From assembly GCF_027359595.1 (NCBI RefSeq), contig NZ_CP114783.1, forward strand, positions 1,834,948 to 1,898,947: a stretch of DNA of 64,000 nt. The letters run 5' to 3'. Shown here piece by piece: positions 19,414 to 30,072 of the stretch. Source of the DNA: Prochlorococcus marinus str. MIT 0912. Lineage in GTDB: Bacteria; Cyanobacteriota; Cyanobacteriia; PCC-6307; Cyanobiaceae. The number at the start of each line of letters is the position of its first letter. Position 1 is the stretch's first letter. The notes under the pieces are model-generated. The model was not told the DNA's origin. It was given only the letters and a program-made list of their open reading frames with translations, and ran no database searches. Made by a program: the position numbers and the translations under genes.

Positions 19414-19522
19414 TAAATAAAGTGTCTTCTAGATAATTATGGTATTAGCCATGAGGGCAATCTAATGTTCTTTTAGTAAAGATAGAAGTCTTTCTCCATG
19501 TCAGTCTTCACAAGTTGATTTT

Positions 19523-20869
19523 ATGAGACAAGCCAAAACTAGTTGGAAATGGGCCATAGCTTTATTTTCATTGCTTTTAACTGTTCTGATATGGCGACAA
19601 GGCTTACAAGAAAGCTTTGAACGACCCTCAGTGGCTCCAAAGATTTCCTTGATGCAAACTGAGATGGCAGTTTCAGCTTCTTCAGCCATACCTGAATCTT
19701 TACAAGATTTATTTTTAGGTTCAGAACCCGAAGAAAAACTATATCAAACTCTTAAAAAGATTCCTTTGGAACAAATTGAGGATAGGCAAAGACTCTTATT
19801 AGCAGTTATGGAAGAGTCTGAGGATGAGCAGAAATTAATCTTGAAGACAAATTTTAAGGATAAAAATTTTGAAACGATTAGAGGATATATATTAGATAGA
19901 CAAAAAGGTAAAAAATTAACTGAATTCCCTAATATTGATGAGATTAAATTAGATCCTTTTCTTTATAAAATTTCATGCTCTAATCTGGGTTTTTCGGATG
20001 AAAAGTGTATTAATAAAAAATATAGTTCCCTCTCTGCTTTAAGACTCTTAACCTCACAATTACTACCTTTTTTTGCTTCTTTTATAGGATGTATTTTATT
20101 GATTAGGTATGCTTTTATTTTCTTAAGAAAGAAAAATACTCCATGGCCAGAAATGATAGCTCCTCCTTTAACATTAATAGATATGGTTCTACTTATTTCT
20201 GGCGGTTTTGTTGTTATTGGTGAAGTTTTTTTTCCCGCGTTAATAATACCCATAACTGATTTATTGTTTAATAATTTATCCTCTCCATTAAAAGAGTCTC
20301 TCAGAGTATTTATTGGTTACTGCTCAATGACTATAGCTCCTTTATTTATAATTAGATATCAATTAATGGGTCTGGTTTCTTCGGGAATTGATGGAGGATG
20401 GTTGCAATGGAAAATCAAACCAATCCAAGCAGGCATTCTTAAATCAATAAGTGGATGGTTAATGGTTATGCCTTTAGTTCTGCTTAGTGGGTGGCTAATG
20501 AATGAAATTTTTGGTGATCAGGGTGGAAGTAATCCTTTGTTGGAATTGGTTTTAGGTAGTGATGAATTTATTCCATTGTCTTTGCTTTTGATTACAACCG
20601 TTCTTTTAGCTCCAATCTTTGAAGAGTTAGTCTTTAGAGGTATTCTTTTACCAGTATTGGTATCCAAAGTTGGAAAAATCAGCGGAGTTTTATTGAGTGC
20701 CTTGATCTTTGCTTTGGCTCATTTAAGTGTAGGGGAATTACCCCCTCTATTCGTTTTAGGAATTGGTCTTGGTTTAATGAGATTGAGTTCAGGAAGGTTA
20801 TTTCCTTGTGCTCTTATGCATTCTCTTTGGAATGGAGTGACTTTTATTAGCCTGCTATTGGTAGCTTGA
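19523..20869 (+). CDS. CPBP (CAAX-type) intramembrane metalloprotease family protein
   Basis: A 448-residue multi-pass membrane protein. After one N-terminal helix (about 9-24) and a soluble acidic domain (about 60-165) there are about seven helices. The family motif EELVFRGILLPVL (E-E-x-x-x-R, about residue 369) and the two later histidines in FALAHLSVGELPP and ALMHSLWNG form the putative zinc/glutamate active site. Prokaryotic members are linked to peptide processing or bacteriocin immunity; the function here is unknown. Start TTG or ATG at 19523 (MRQAKTSWKW). Upstream of the cell-division genes. Confidence 0.88.
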   Translation: MRQAKTSWKWAIALFSLLLTVLIWRQGLQESFERPSVAPKISLMQTEMAVSASSAIPESLQDLFLGSEPEEKLYQTLKKIPLEQIEDRQRLLLAVMEESEDEQKLILKTNFKDKNFETIRGYILDRQKGKKLTEFPNIDEIKLDPFLYKISCSNLGFSDEKCINKKYSSLSALRLLTSQLLPFFASFIGCILLIRYAFIFLRKKNTPWPEMIAPPLTLIDMVLLISGGFVVIGEVFFPALIIPITDLLFNNLSSPLKESLRVFIGYCSMTIAPLFIIRYQLMGLVSSGIDGGWLQWKIKPIQAGILKSISGWLMVMPLVLLSGWLMNEIFGDQGGSNPLLELVLGSDEFIPLSLLLITTVLLAPIFEELVFRGILLPVLVSKVGKISGVLLSALIFALAHLSVGELPPLFVLGIGLGLMRLSSGRLFPCALMHSLWNGVTFISLLLVA

Positions 20870-20953
20870 TATTAAATAAAAAAAACATCAGTATTCCAGC
20901 TCTTGCAGTTGCTTGATCAAGGTGTTTGACTTGAATTACTTTCGAACTTTGAT

Positions 20954-21418
20954 TTGTTTAGTCGCACTCTATATAAAGAAAAAGTAAGACAATTTCAAAA
21001 AAAGAAGTTGCCAAAGGGATTATTAAACAGTGTTTTCTCATCAAAACAGGTTCAAAGAAAATTTCCAATTCAGGCTGCGCTTCATATCGTTTTAGATGGT
21101 GCATTGGTAGGCATACTCACGACAGTGGCGATAATGTCGTCAGTTGCTTTGCACTCTCAATATTTGTGGACTAAATCTTTTACTAAACTTGAAACCACTA
21201 GAGACTTGAACCGAAGGATATTGGAATCAACTTCAATTCTTGAAAGTTACCTATTGAAAAATCAAAAGTTGTCTAGAAATTTAGTCCCGACAAAAGCGGA
21301 AGATCTTCTATATTTGGCCAGACCAAAACCAGAAGAAACTAAAATAAAATTAGATATGACATTTAAAAGTAGATTGCTAGAGAGAATATCTTCTTTTCCT
21401 TTTAAGTCAGGTTATTAA
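20954..21418 (+). CDS. FtsL-like single-pass protein upstream of ftsI
   Basis: Of 154 residues: a basic N-terminus (to about 45), one transmembrane helix (about 50-66, GALVGILTTVAIMSSVAL), then a heptad-like helical region (about 75-105, TKLETTRDLNRRILESTSIL) ending in a short tail. This topology, and its place 7 bp before ftsI, is that of FtsL/DivIC divisome proteins, which are too divergent to recognise by sequence. TTG at 20954 is the start. The assignment is positional inference only. Confidence 0.6.
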   Translation: MFSRTLYKEKVRQFQKKKLPKGLLNSVFSSKQVQRKFPIQAALHIVLDGALVGILTTVAIMSSVALHSQYLWTKSFTKLETTRDLNRRILESTSILESYLLKNQKLSRNLVPTKAEDLLYLARPKPEETKIKLDMTFKSRLLERISSFPFKSGY

Positions 21419-21425
21419 TAATTTT

Positions 21426-23222
21426 ATGAGAAGTATGAATTCTAGAAAGAAGAGAAAGACTTCTAAAGTAAAAACTCCTGCGCCCCTATCACAGTCTAGA
21501 TTAAGAGTTGTCTTTGTTTTATTATGCCTTGGACTTGGGGGACTTTTTTTAAGAGTAGGTTGGCTTCAACTATTTCGGTCTGATCAATTAAGAGCTCTAG
21601 CACGCGAAGTTCAAACAGAACAAAAAAACCCTTTGGGAACACGTCGATCTATTTTAGATAGAAATGGGAAGCTTGTCGCAATAGATGAGAGACGTTTTAA
21701 AATCTGGGCTCATCCTAAATATTTTAAGTTTCCTGGTGATTCATCTAGGACAGTGCGTAAACCATATGAAGTAGCAAAACTTCTTTCTACGCCATTATCC
21801 AAAAGTGTTGATGAAATTTTGAATAAATTAGGAAATTACTCTTCAGGAGTAAAACTTGCAGACGGGGTAACACCCGAGAAGGCTAATAGAATTAAAAAAC
21901 TTGGAATCAGTGGTATTGACTTGGAGGCCTATCCTCAAAGGCTTTATCCTCATGGGTCACTTTTTGCAAATGTAGTTGGTTTTTTGGATATAGATAGAAG
22001 ACCTCAGGCTGGACTGGAATTAAGTTTAGATAGAGATCTAAAGCGTCAAGAGAAAACAAGTGTAATCAGAAGAGGAGCTGATGGAACTCCTTTACCTATA
22101 GGTGTTCAACGTGGTGTCTTTGATGAAGATCAACTTAGTCTACAACTAACCTTAGATGTAAGGCTTCAAGAGGTAGCCGTTAAAGAAATAAGTAAGCAAG
22201 TAAAGAAGTGGAATGCAAAAAAAGGCGTTGTAATTGTAATGGATATAGAGACCGGAGAACTTTTGGCATTAGCTTCTACACCGACATATGATCCTAATAA
22301 ATATTGGGATTATTCTCCTTCTCTTTTTAAAGAGTGGTCAGTGCAAGAATTATTTGAACCTGGTTCTACCTTTAAGCCAATTAACTTGGCATTGGCATTG
22401 GAGGAGGGAGTTATAAGCCCTAATGGAGAAGTGAATGATGATGGTCTGGTTACAGTAGGAGGATGGCCTCTCTCTAATTGGGATCGAAAACCTAATGGGA
22501 TATTGACTTTCCCTGAAGTATTACAAGTCTCAAGCAATGTAGGTATGGTTAAGATTATGAATAAATTGAATGCGAGTAATTACTGGCAATGGTTAAGACG
22601 CTTGGGCATTGATGAAATACCAGAGACTGACCTTCCTGGAGCAGTCTCTGGCCAAATAAAATCAAAACAGACTTTTGTAAATCAACCCATAGAACCTGCG
22701 GTAGCCTCCTTTGGCCAAGGATTTTCTATTACTCCGCTTAAACTAGCTCAATTGCATGCTTTGATTGCGAATGGTGGCAGACTTGTTACGCCTCATATTA
22801 CTAAAGGCCTGAAAGGTGATTATGAGTCGTATTTCAATACTCCTTCAGAAGCTAAGCAGGTTTTATCTCCTGAGGTTACAAATACTGTTCTTGGATGGAT
22901 GGAAACTGTTGTCTCCTTTTACGATGAAAGTGGTATTGAGGTAAATGTTCCTGGATATCGAATTGGAGGGAAAACTGGGACGGCACAAAAATCGCAAGAT
23001 GGTTTGAACTATAATTCAAAAATTTGTAGTTTTGTTGCAAGTCTTCCTATCGATGATCCTCGCTATGTCGTTTTAGCAGTTATTGATGAACCCCAAAAAC
23101 CAAATGCCTATGGATCAACTGTCGCTCTCCCTGTGGCAAAAAAAATTATTGAGACTTTACTCGTAATAGAAAAAATACCTCCAAGTATTTCTAAAAAAGA
23201 ACATTTAGCTATCAAAAGCTAA
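21426..23222 (+). CDS. ftsI: Peptidoglycan transpeptidase FtsI (penicillin-binding protein 3)
   Basis: Septal cross-linking enzyme of the divisome. A 598-residue class B penicillin-binding protein with a cytoplasmic basic tail, one membrane anchor (about 28-45, VVFVLLCLGLGGLFLRVGW), the pedestal domain (RSILDRNGKLVAIDE), and the transpeptidase domain: S-x-x-K in EPGSTFKPINLA (about 315), S-x-N in QVSSNVGMVKIM, and K-T-G in IGGKTGTAQKS (about 518). All three active-site motifs are intact. It follows the FtsL-like gene by 7 bp; a second possible start is at Met 4. Confidence 0.95.
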   Translation: MRSMNSRKKRKTSKVKTPAPLSQSRLRVVFVLLCLGLGGLFLRVGWLQLFRSDQLRALAREVQTEQKNPLGTRRSILDRNGKLVAIDERRFKIWAHPKYFKFPGDSSRTVRKPYEVAKLLSTPLSKSVDEILNKLGNYSSGVKLADGVTPEKANRIKKLGISGIDLEAYPQRLYPHGSLFANVVGFLDIDRRPQAGLELSLDRDLKRQEKTSVIRRGADGTPLPIGVQRGVFDEDQLSLQLTLDVRLQEVAVKEISKQVKKWNAKKGVVIVMDIETGELLALASTPTYDPNKYWDYSPSLFKEWSVQELFEPGSTFKPINLALALEEGVISPNGEVNDDGLVTVGGWPLSNWDRKPNGILTFPEVLQVSSNVGMVKIMNKLNASNYWQWLRRLGIDEIPETDLPGAVSGQIKSKQTFVNQPIEPAVASFGQGFSITPLKLAQLHALIANGGRLVTPHITKGLKGDYESYFNTPSEAKQVLSPEVTNTVLGWMETVVSFYDESGIEVNVPGYRIGGKTGTAQKSQDGLNYNSKICSFVASLPIDDPRYVVLAVIDEPQKPNAYGSTVALPVAKKIIETLLVIEKIPPSISKKEHLAIKS

Positions 23223-23314
23223 GAGATGGCTAAATTTTCTCAAAAGTTCAAATTAAAGGGTGAAATCCTTAAAAAATATAGCTAGTCTATGGCCTATGAA
23301 AGACGTTTTTAATT

Positions 23315-24313
23315 ATGGAATCCCTTCTTAATCAGTTATCTTCGATGACTGTAGTGGTGGCTGATACTGGTGATCTTGAAGCGATCAAAAAATTTCATCC
23401 CAGAGATGCTACAACAAATCCTTCTTTAATTCTTGCGGCCGCACAAATTCCTGCTTATCAAAATTTGATTGATCAAGCACTTGCTACTTCAAGAGAAATG
23501 CTAGGAGCCAGTGCCTCTAATACTAATGTGGTTAAGGAAGCTTTAGATGAACTTTGTGTGGTCTTTGGTAAAGAGATTTTGAAGTTAATTCCTGGCCGTG
23601 TTTCAACAGAAGTTGATGCAAGGCTGAGTTTTGATACTGATGCCACTATTGCAAAAGCAAGAAAAATAATTGCTAAATATAATCAAGATGGTATTTCTAA
23701 TGACCGGGTTTTAATCAAAATTGCTTCTACATGGGAAGGAATAAAAGCTGCTGAGGTATTAGAAAAAGAGAATATACATTGCAATTTAACTTTATTGTTT
23801 AATTTTTATCAAGCAGTTGCTTGTGCTGAGGCAGGTGTAACGCTTATTTCACCCTTTGTTGGAAGGATTTTAGATTGGTATAAATCTGCTACAGGAAGAG
23901 ATTCTTATCCGGCAACTGAAGATCCAGGTGTGGTTTCTGTTACTAAAATATTTAATTATTTCAAGTCGAATGGTTATAAGACAGAGGTTATGGGAGCAAG
24001 TTTCAGAAATATAGAGGAAATAACTGAGCTTGCAGGATGTGATTTATTAACAATTTCTCCTAAATTACTTCAGCAACTTAATCAAACATATTTGGACTTG
24101 CCAATTAAGTTAAACGCACAAAAACCTTTATTAGTTGAAGAGACAATTCATCTAGATCAGACATCTTTTGAACTAATGATGGCTGGAGACAAAATGGCTA
24201 CGGAAAAACTTAATGAAGGAATTAACGGTTTTAGTGAAGCAATTGATAAATTAGAAAATCAATTGAACGAAAGACTTGAGTTTATTGAAAAAGGAATTGC
24301 CCTAACTATTTGA
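23315..24313 (+). CDS. tal: Transaldolase
   Basis: Transfers a three-carbon dihydroxyacetone unit between sugar phosphates in the pentose phosphate pathway. The 332-residue TalB-type enzyme shows [20 protein letters not shown] (D-A-T-T-N-P-S signature near residue 34), the Schiff-base lysine in [16 protein letters not shown] (about 136), and the late [11 protein letters not shown] and MGASFRN segments. In marine cyanobacteria the enzyme supports NADPH supply in the dark; no regulatory sequence was identified here. Start ATG 23315. Confidence 0.96.
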   Translation: MESLLNQLSSMTVVVADTGDLEAIKKFHPRDATTNPSLILAAAQIPAYQNLIDQALATSREMLGASASNTNVVKEALDELCVVFGKEILKLIPGRVSTEVDARLSFDTDATIAKARKIIAKYNQDGISNDRVLIKIASTWEGIKAAEVLEKENIHCNLTLLFNFYQAVACAEAGVTLISPFVGRILDWYKSATGRDSYPATEDPGVVSVTKIFNYFKSNGYKTEVMGASFRNIEEITELAGCDLLTISPKLLQQLNQTYLDLPIKLNAQKPLLVEETIHLDQTSFELMMAGDKMATEKLNEGINGFSEAIDKLENQLNERLEFIEKGIALTI

Positions 24314-24316
24314 ACT

Positions 24317-25447
24317 TCAATTCTGAAAGACTAATCTCTTGATTACTCTTTTTGCAATGTCTTCATAACTCATCTCACCTGAAAGAATTTGTGCAATTCT
24401 TTTTGGAGCAGTTGGCCTTTTTATACCTAATTGGTATCCAACTTTGGGAAAACGATAAAACACTTGAGAAATTCTTTTACCCCAAGCCATCGAATTCCCC
24501 CAGTTTTTTTGCATTGTTTTTGTATAGGTATCTAAACAGTTGACTTCTCCATCCAGCCAATAAATAAGGCTTTTTGCAGCTTCAAAACCACTCATCAAAG
24601 CAGGTCTTAATCCCTCTGCTAAAAAAGGATCACATAATGAGGCAGCATCTCCAACTAAAAGAATTCCTTCTGCGTTTAATTTACACTGGCCATTCCATAC
24701 CCTTAATTTTTTTTCATGGCCAATTACTTCAGAAGGATCAAAACCTAAATCAGGTAGAAAGGATTTAAGTATTTCATTAACTGGAATTGAATTTTTATTA
24801 CCTAGAAAAGTTCCTATTCCAATATTTACTTCATTATTTAGTGGAAAGGCCCATGCAAAACCATTCTTTACTAAGCCAAATTCAAATCTAGCGGTTTCAC
24901 TCCTTAAGTTTCCCCTCTTGCTAATTCTCCCTGAGAAAGTAGAAGCAAATTTTTGTTGATTTGGACCTAAATTAAAAGTTTTAGGCCATGGTGATTGAGA
25001 TCCATCAGCAATAACAACTGCTTTCGCTTCTAGTTGTCTCCCGTCAAGGGCGGTAATTTGCCAAATATTAGACTTTTTTTTTATATCGACAACATTAAAA
25101 GTTGTCAATATATCACAACCGGAATTTAATGCTTGGTTTAATAGGTATGAATCGAGCTTTTCACGTTTAACTATCCAAAAAGGAGAGGATCCAGATAGAT
25201 TAGCTATCACTTTGTCGGTATTGCACCAACTAAACTCTACTTTTGTTATTACTTCATCAACTATTGGTAAAAGTTTAAAAGGAAACCAATTTTGCACTGC
25301 AGCAGACATACCACCACCACAGCTTTTCTCTGGAGAGGAGATATTTTTTTCAAGAATACATACATTTTTACTTTTACTAGCTAGATGAAATGCCGCAGTA
25401 GCACCTGATGCTCCCCCTCCAATAATGGCAACATCTATGATGGTCAA
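24317..25447 (-). CDS. FAD-dependent oxidoreductase, geranylgeranyl-reductase-like
   Basis: A 376-residue flavoprotein. The N-terminal FAD loop [18 protein letters not shown] is followed by E-K (CILEKNISS), a C-G-G-G-M-S-A substrate segment, and the second FAD motif [20 protein letters not shown]. This pattern is that of the ChlP/Bch-P geranylgeranyl reductase and lycopene-cyclase-like group, but it is shorter than true ChlP, so the substrate is uncertain. The start is TTG at 25445-25447, overlapping the frr stop codon TGA (25444-25446), which indicates translational coupling to frr. Confidence 0.82.
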   Translation of the reverse strand: MTIIDVAIIGGGASGATAAFHLASKSKNVCILEKNISSPEKSCGGGMSAAVQNWFPFKLLPIVDEVITKVEFSWCNTDKVIANLSGSSPFWIVKREKLDSYLLNQALNSGCDILTTFNVVDIKKKSNIWQITALDGRQLEAKAVVIADGSQSPWPKTFNLGPNQQKFASTFSGRISKRGNLRSETARFEFGLVKNGFAWAFPLNNEVNIGIGTFLGNKNSIPVNEILKSFLPDLGFDPSEVIGHEKKLRVWNGQCKLNAEGILLVGDAASLCDPFLAEGLRPALMSGFEAAKSLIYWLDGEVNCLDTYTKTMQKNWGNSMAWGKRISQVFYRFPKVGYQLGIKRPTAPKRIAQILSGEMSYEDIAKRVIKRLVFQN

Positions 25448-25992
25448 ACTTTTAAAATCTCAGCTTCTTTTTCTGAAAGTTTTTTTTCAATATCTTTAAT
25501 AAAATTATCCGTCTCCTTCTGAATTATTTCTTGTTCATCTCTGCTTTGATCTTCAGAAAGATCACCATCCTTCTCAGCTTTCTTGACTCTCTCTATTGCA
25601 TCACGCCGTATATTCCTTAGGGCAACTTTACCTTCCTCTGCATATTTGGATGCGAGTTTACAAAATTCTTTTCTACGCTCTTCAGTTAAGGGAGGCACAT
25701 TGATACGAATTATTTTGCCATCATTATTTGGAGTGAAACCTAGATCACTTGTAGCAATCGATTTTTCAATTGAAGCTAATGAGCCCAAGTCGAAGGGTTG
25801 AATTGCTATCGTTTGAGAGTCAGGAGTAGTGATAGTCGCAAGTGACTTAAGAGGAGTGTCAGCTCCGTAGTATTCGACTGAAACTCTATCTAATAAAGAC
25901 GTATTTGCTCTCCCTGTCCTAATAGTATTGAAATTCCTCTGAGCTGCTTCAACAGATTTGCTCATTGTGGTTTTAAGTTCTTGGTTTGACAT
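25444..25992 (-). CDS. frr: Ribosome recycling factor
   Basis: Splits the post-termination ribosome with EF-G. Length 182 residues is exact for the family. Domain I helix starts [20 protein letters not shown], domain II contains [17 protein letters not shown], and the C-terminal helix bundle holds [18 protein letters not shown], the strongly conserved ribosome-binding face. It is 52 bp downstream of pyrH, the usual bacterial neighbour, and its stop is overlapped by the next gene. Confidence 0.97.
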   Translation of the reverse strand: MSNQELKTTMSKSVEAAQRNFNTIRTGRANTSLLDRVSVEYYGADTPLKSLATITTPDSQTIAIQPFDLGSLASIEKSIATSDLGFTPNNDGKIIRINVPPLTEERRKEFCKLASKYAEEGKVALRNIRRDAIERVKKAEKDGDLSEDQSRDEQEIIQKETDNFIKDIEKKLSEKEAEILKV

Positions 25993-26044
25993 TTAGATAA
26001 AGTTATTGCGAATTGATTATTAAAAAGGTTCAAAAATTTTAGCC

Positions 26045-26758
26045 TTAACTTGAATTGGATATCCTTGATCCAATTGGTTCGCCAGAAATAGCCTTTGCAA
26101 TGTTCCCAGGTTGAAAAATATTAAAAACAACTATAGGGATTTTATTATCTTTGCAAAGAGCAATAGCAGTGCTATCCATTACTCCTATCTCGTTGGCCAA
26201 TACATCTTGAAAGGTGAGATTGTCATATTTGACAGCATCAGAGAACTTTTTTGGATCTCGATCGTAAACCCCATCAACTTTCGTAGCTTTGAAAACAACT
26301 TCTGCGTTAATTTCAGCGGCTCTAAGCGCAGCAGTGGTATCAGTTGTAAAAAACGGATTGCCGCACCCACCTCCAAAAACCACTACCCTCCCTTTCTCAA
26401 GATGTCTTATTGCTCTTCTTCTTATGTATGGTTCAGCAATCTGTTGCATATCAATAGCAGATTGAACTCTTGTGGGGACTCCAGCTCTTTCTAATCCATC
26501 TTGAAGTGTGATTGCATTCATTACGGTTGCAAGCATTCCTACATAGTCAGCAGTAGCTCTATCCATACCTGCCGCAGATCCTTTTAGACCTCTAAAAATA
26601 TTTCCCCCGCCAACCACAATTGCTATTTGCGTTCCATTTTCAACTACTTTTGAAACATCCTTGGCAATAGATTGAACAATTTCAGGATCAATTCCATAAG
26701 GTTTTTCTCCCATAAGAGCTTCACCACTGAGTTTTATAAGTGCTCTAGAGTATTTCAT
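26045..26758 (-). CDS. pyrH: Uridylate kinase
   Basis: Phosphorylates UMP to UDP; hexameric and allosterically controlled by GTP and UTP. I place the start at ATG 26756-26758 ([17 protein letters not shown]) because the ten residues upstream in frame are not typical and the first strand [11 protein letters not shown] begins here. The family residues [30 protein letters not shown] and [18 protein letters not shown] are present. About 237 residues, normal length. Cotranscribed with frr. Confidence 0.95.
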   Translation of the reverse strand: MKYSRALIKLSGEALMGEKPYGIDPEIVQSIAKDVSKVVENGTQIAIVVGGGNIFRGLKGSAAGMDRATADYVGMLATVMNAITLQDGLERAGVPTRVQSAIDMQQIAEPYIRRRAIRHLEKGRVVVFGGGCGNPFFTTDTTAALRAAEINAEVVFKATKVDGVYDRDPKKFSDAVKYDNLTFQDVLANEIGVMDSTAIALCKDNKIPIVVFNIFQPGNIAKAISGEPIGSRISNSS

Positions 26759-26855
26759 TAAAAATTCATAACAAATTGACAGTAGCAAGTCCTGGGAGAA
26801 CGTCTTTATATCTGTATTGGATCCCTTGCGATGGAAATATTTTCAAGATTAGGGA

Positions 26856-27548
26856 TTAATATTCAATTCCCTTTTGTGCTTTTACTGCCTGCTCTCTAAA
26901 CGGATGGTGGATTAATTTCATTTCTGTTACAAGGTCAGCTGATTCGATTAATTTTTTTGAAGCTCCTCTTCCAGTTAATACTACATGTGTTAAATCGGGG
27001 CGTAAATTTATGCCATTTATAATTTCATCTTCATCTATATATCCAAGTTTGATTGCAACAATAATCTCATCTAAAATTATAAGTTTATAATTTGGGTCTT
27101 TGATATAAAATAATGCTTTTCTCCAACTTGACTTAACTAAATTTATATCTTTATTTCTATCTTGTGTTTCCCATGTGAACCCTTCCCCACAGGCATGGAA
27201 CTTTACTTTATCCTCAAATATTCTCAAGGCTAATGACTCTCCTGGTTCCCATCCCCCTTTTATAAATTGAATTATTGCAACTTGATGGTTATGACCAAGA
27301 GTTCTTAATACCATCCCAAGAGCTGCTGTAGTTTTACCTTTCCCATTACCAGTATTAATTATTATAAGGCCTTTTTCTTTATTTCTTTCTTTTAATCTTT
27401 GTTCTTGAACTTCTTTCCTTTTTTTCATCCTTTCGCGATATTTTTCTTCGGTAATATTTTGTATTAAATTACCACCCATCCCTATTTTCTCTGCACTCTT
27501 ATCTAGGTTATTTAGTCTTGAATCTTCTTTGGAAATCTTATTGTTCAT
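26856..27548 (-). CDS. cobO: Cob(I)alamin adenosyltransferase (CobO/BtuR type)
   Basis: Transfers the adenosyl group from ATP to cob(I)alamin or a corrinoid, giving coenzyme B12 forms. The P-loop variant NTGNGKGKTTAALGM near residue 66 and the FIKGGWEPGE segment are diagnostic, along with LIILDEIIVAIKLGYID and the C-terminal VTEMKLIHHPF motif. An extra polar N-terminal segment (about 60 residues) precedes the catalytic domain, typical of CobO over PduO. Start ATG 27546-27548. It complements cobK in this window. Confidence 0.93.
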   Translation of the reverse strand: MNNKISKEDSRLNNLDKSAEKIGMGGNLIQNITEEKYRERMKKRKEVQEQRLKERNKEKGLIIINTGNGKGKTTAALGMVLRTLGHNHQVAIIQFIKGGWEPGESLALRIFEDKVKFHACGEGFTWETQDRNKDINLVKSSWRKALFYIKDPNYKLIILDEIIVAIKLGYIDEDEIINGINLRPDLTHVVLTGRGASKKLIESADLVTEMKLIHHPFREQAVKAQKGIEY

Positions 27549-27630
27549 TTCCTTAGATTAAATTATATAAGTTAATAAAAAGAATAATTTATAGAAATGA
27601 GATAGCTATGAATATTCATTATTCTTCTTG

Positions 27631-28791
27631 TTAATACTTGCCTCTAGATAGGGCACTATCAACAGCTAGTTGCTGATCTCTTCTTGTTATCCAATGATGA
27701 TAAGTTTTTGTATGTATTGAAACTGAGTGTCCCATCATTTTTGCGGCTACAGTATTTGGCAGGCCTATCAAGATGGTCCTAACTGCCCATGCATGTCTTA
27801 AATCATATGGGGTAAAAGATATTTTATATCTTTTAAATTGTTCAGAGACTCTTCTTCCGATATGTTGAAGGGTTGTCTGTTTTAGATCTGTTTTAATATC
27901 TGGGAGTAAATCAAAAGTATCGGTTTTGTTGTCTAGCTGAAAAAAACCAACCCATTCAGGATGAAATGGCCAAACTTGATGCTCTCCTGTTTTTGTATTT
28001 GGGAAAACCCGAAGTATTTTATCCCCACCTTTTTTTAAACAAGATAAGTCACTAAAAAAGACTTCATGATTTCTAAGCCCATATGTTGCCATTAATCCAA
28101 AAACAAATCTCCATTTTGGATTTGGTATTAATTGAAAGCTATTAATAATTTCTTCATCACTAGGTAATGCTCTGAAATTAGATTCGTGTATTCCATAACC
28201 ACTTTGAAGTTGTTTCCAGTTCTCAGGTAGTTCTACTTTAAGATGTTTTGCTAAAGCGCTTAAAACAATTCCACATTGTTGCCTGCTCCTTGAGTTTTCT
28301 TTGTAACTTAAAAGGATCTTCACTAGAAGCTCCTCGTTTAATTTATGGGTAGATTTATTACTTACTCCGATCAACCTATTCAAATATGGTTTGTAAGCAG
28401 ACTGCCAAGTGCTTAACATTCCTGCTTGTGATTTGCTTCTAGAAGTATCAGCAAAAAAATGTTTTTTAAAGCTTTCTATTTCATTGCTGACTACTGAGTT
28501 ATTAGTTTTTATCGATGAGATGGCTTTTTCTTTAATCCAATGAGACCAAGAAAATTGATTTTTTTTAAGTTGAAAATCAACCAATTCAATTGCTTTTTTA
28601 GCCTCTTCTAAGCCTTTAATGTTAAATGGGAGTCTAAGACTTATTCTTTGAATTTTAGAAAGATTATGAAATTTCTTATCCGGCAAAGAGCCTCTAATGT
28701 TTAAAACTTTACCCCTTTTCTCAATTCTTAGATTGATTCCCTTCTCTTCAAGCTCATGGTTTATATCTATTAACTTTTGATTCTCGTCCAT
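27631..28791 (-). CDS. Tyrosine recombinase/integrase family protein
   Basis: A 386-residue protein with an N-terminal basic region, a core-binding-like helical domain (about 110-200), and a C-terminal catalytic domain. The catalytic pattern is largely present: Arg in TYGLRNHEVF, the Y-D-L-R-H box TPYDLRHAWAVR (His replaced by Tyr in the first position, seen in many phage integrases), the M-G-H motif in AAKMMGHSVSIH, and the nucleophilic Tyr in TKTYHHW. It sits alone, 71 bp from hemH, with no neighbouring phage genes, repeats or tRNA. Similar genes occur next to hemH in marine cyanobacteria as I recall, so it may be a stable chromosomal gene rather than a recent insertion. Confidence 0.85.
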   Translation of the reverse strand: MDENQKLIDINHELEEKGINLRIEKRGKVLNIRGSLPDKKFHNLSKIQRISLRLPFNIKGLEEAKKAIELVDFQLKKNQFSWSHWIKEKAISSIKTNNSVVSNEIESFKKHFFADTSRSKSQAGMLSTWQSAYKPYLNRLIGVSNKSTHKLNEELLVKILLSYKENSRSRQQCGIVLSALAKHLKVELPENWKQLQSGYGIHESNFRALPSDEEIINSFQLIPNPKWRFVFGLMATYGLRNHEVFFSDLSCLKKGGDKILRVFPNTKTGEHQVWPFHPEWVGFFQLDNKTDTFDLLPDIKTDLKQTTLQHIGRRVSEQFKRYKISFTPYDLRHAWAVRTILIGLPNTVAAKMMGHSVSIHTKTYHHWITRRDQQLAVDSALSRGKY

Positions 28792-28862
28792 GATCCTGTA
28801 AATTTAGCTAGCTTTACCTTGAGAAGGGTTTGTATAACCCTTTATAAGGAGTTTTTTCTAAT

Positions 28863-30038
28863 ATGGCTCGGGTTGGTGTCCTCTTATTAAATCTTGGAGG
28901 TCCGGAGAGGATTAAGGATGTTGGACCATTTTTATATAATTTATTTTCGGACCCAGAGATAATTCGTTTACCAGTTCGTGCTTTTCAAAAACCTCTTGCT
29001 TGGCTTATAAGCTTATTAAGAAGTAGTAAATCACAAGAGGCTTACAGGTCTATTGGAGGTGGATCACCTTTACGTCGTATCACTGAGCAGCAAGCAAGAG
29101 AACTCCAAAGTTATCTTAGAAACATTGGGATAGATGCAACTACATATGTTGCTATGAGGTATTGGCATCCATTTACTGAGTCAGCAGTAGCAGATATGAA
29201 GGCTGATGGCGTTAACGAAGTTGTTGTTTTACCTCTTTATCCCCACTTCTCTATAAGTACAAGTGGATCTAGTTTCAGAGAATTAAAAAGGTTAAGAGAT
29301 AGCGACTCAGAGTTTGAAAAATTATCAATTCGTTGTATTCGAAGTTGGTTTGATCATCCAGCTTATGTATCTTCAATGGCTGAATTAATAAAGAAACAAA
29401 TCCTTGCTTGTGAATTACCCCAAGAGGCACACGTTTTTTTTACTGCACATGGTGTTCCCAAAAGTTATGTCGAGGAAGCTGGCGATCCTTATCAAGATCA
29501 AATACAAAACTGTTCACTTTTGATTATTGATCAACTTGAAAATTCGCTTGGATTCAGTAATTCATTCTCATTAGCTTATCAAAGCAGAGTTGGACCAGAA
29601 GAGTGGCTAAAACCATATACTGAGGAAGTCTTAGAAAAATTGGGAAAATCAGGCATCAAGGAACTTGTTGTAGTCCCAATAAGTTTTGTGAGTGAGCATA
29701 TTGAAACGCTTCAAGAGATTGATATTGAGTACAAAGAAATTGCTAATAAAAATGGAATTGTTAATTTTAAAAGAGTCCCAGCACTAGATACCTATCCTTT
29801 GTTTATTGAGGGATTGGCTGATTTGGTTTCTTCTTGCTTAAACGGCCAAGGGATTAGTTTAGAGGAAGCATCAAAATTGCCAGAAAGAGTAAAACTTTAT
29901 CCTCAAGAGAAATGGCAATGGGGATGGAATAACAGCTCTGAAGTTTGGAATGGAAGAGTTGCAATGATTGTTTTTCTTTGTTTTTTGATGGAATTAATAA
30001 TTGGAGGAGGACCTTTGCATCAAATAGGATTATTGTAA
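28863..30038 (+). CDS. hemH: Ferrochelatase with C-terminal chlorophyll-binding-like helix
   Basis: Inserts Fe2+ into protoporphyrin IX to make heme. The N-terminal domain (about 1-330) has the family motifs [20 protein letters not shown], the [11 protein letters not shown] substrate segment, [18 protein letters not shown] (catalytic His) and [19 protein letters not shown] (Glu). An additional C-terminal segment, about residues 352-391, reads [18 protein letters not shown], the single-helix E/N-x-x-x-R light-harvesting-like (HLIP/CAB) motif seen in cyanobacterial and plastid ferrochelatase. This couples heme synthesis to chlorophyll/thylakoid membranes. Start ATG 28863. Confidence 0.96.
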   Translation: MARVGVLLLNLGGPERIKDVGPFLYNLFSDPEIIRLPVRAFQKPLAWLISLLRSSKSQEAYRSIGGGSPLRRITEQQARELQSYLRNIGIDATTYVAMRYWHPFTESAVADMKADGVNEVVVLPLYPHFSISTSGSSFRELKRLRDSDSEFEKLSIRCIRSWFDHPAYVSSMAELIKKQILACELPQEAHVFFTAHGVPKSYVEEAGDPYQDQIQNCSLLIIDQLENSLGFSNSFSLAYQSRVGPEEWLKPYTEEVLEKLGKSGIKELVVVPISFVSEHIETLQEIDIEYKEIANKNGIVNFKRVPALDTYPLFIEGLADLVSSCLNGQGISLEEASKLPERVKLYPQEKWQWGWNNSSEVWNGRVAMIVFLCFLMELIIGGGPLHQIGLL

Positions 30039-30072
30039 AAAATTAAAATAACTATATTTCTTGGTTAATTTG

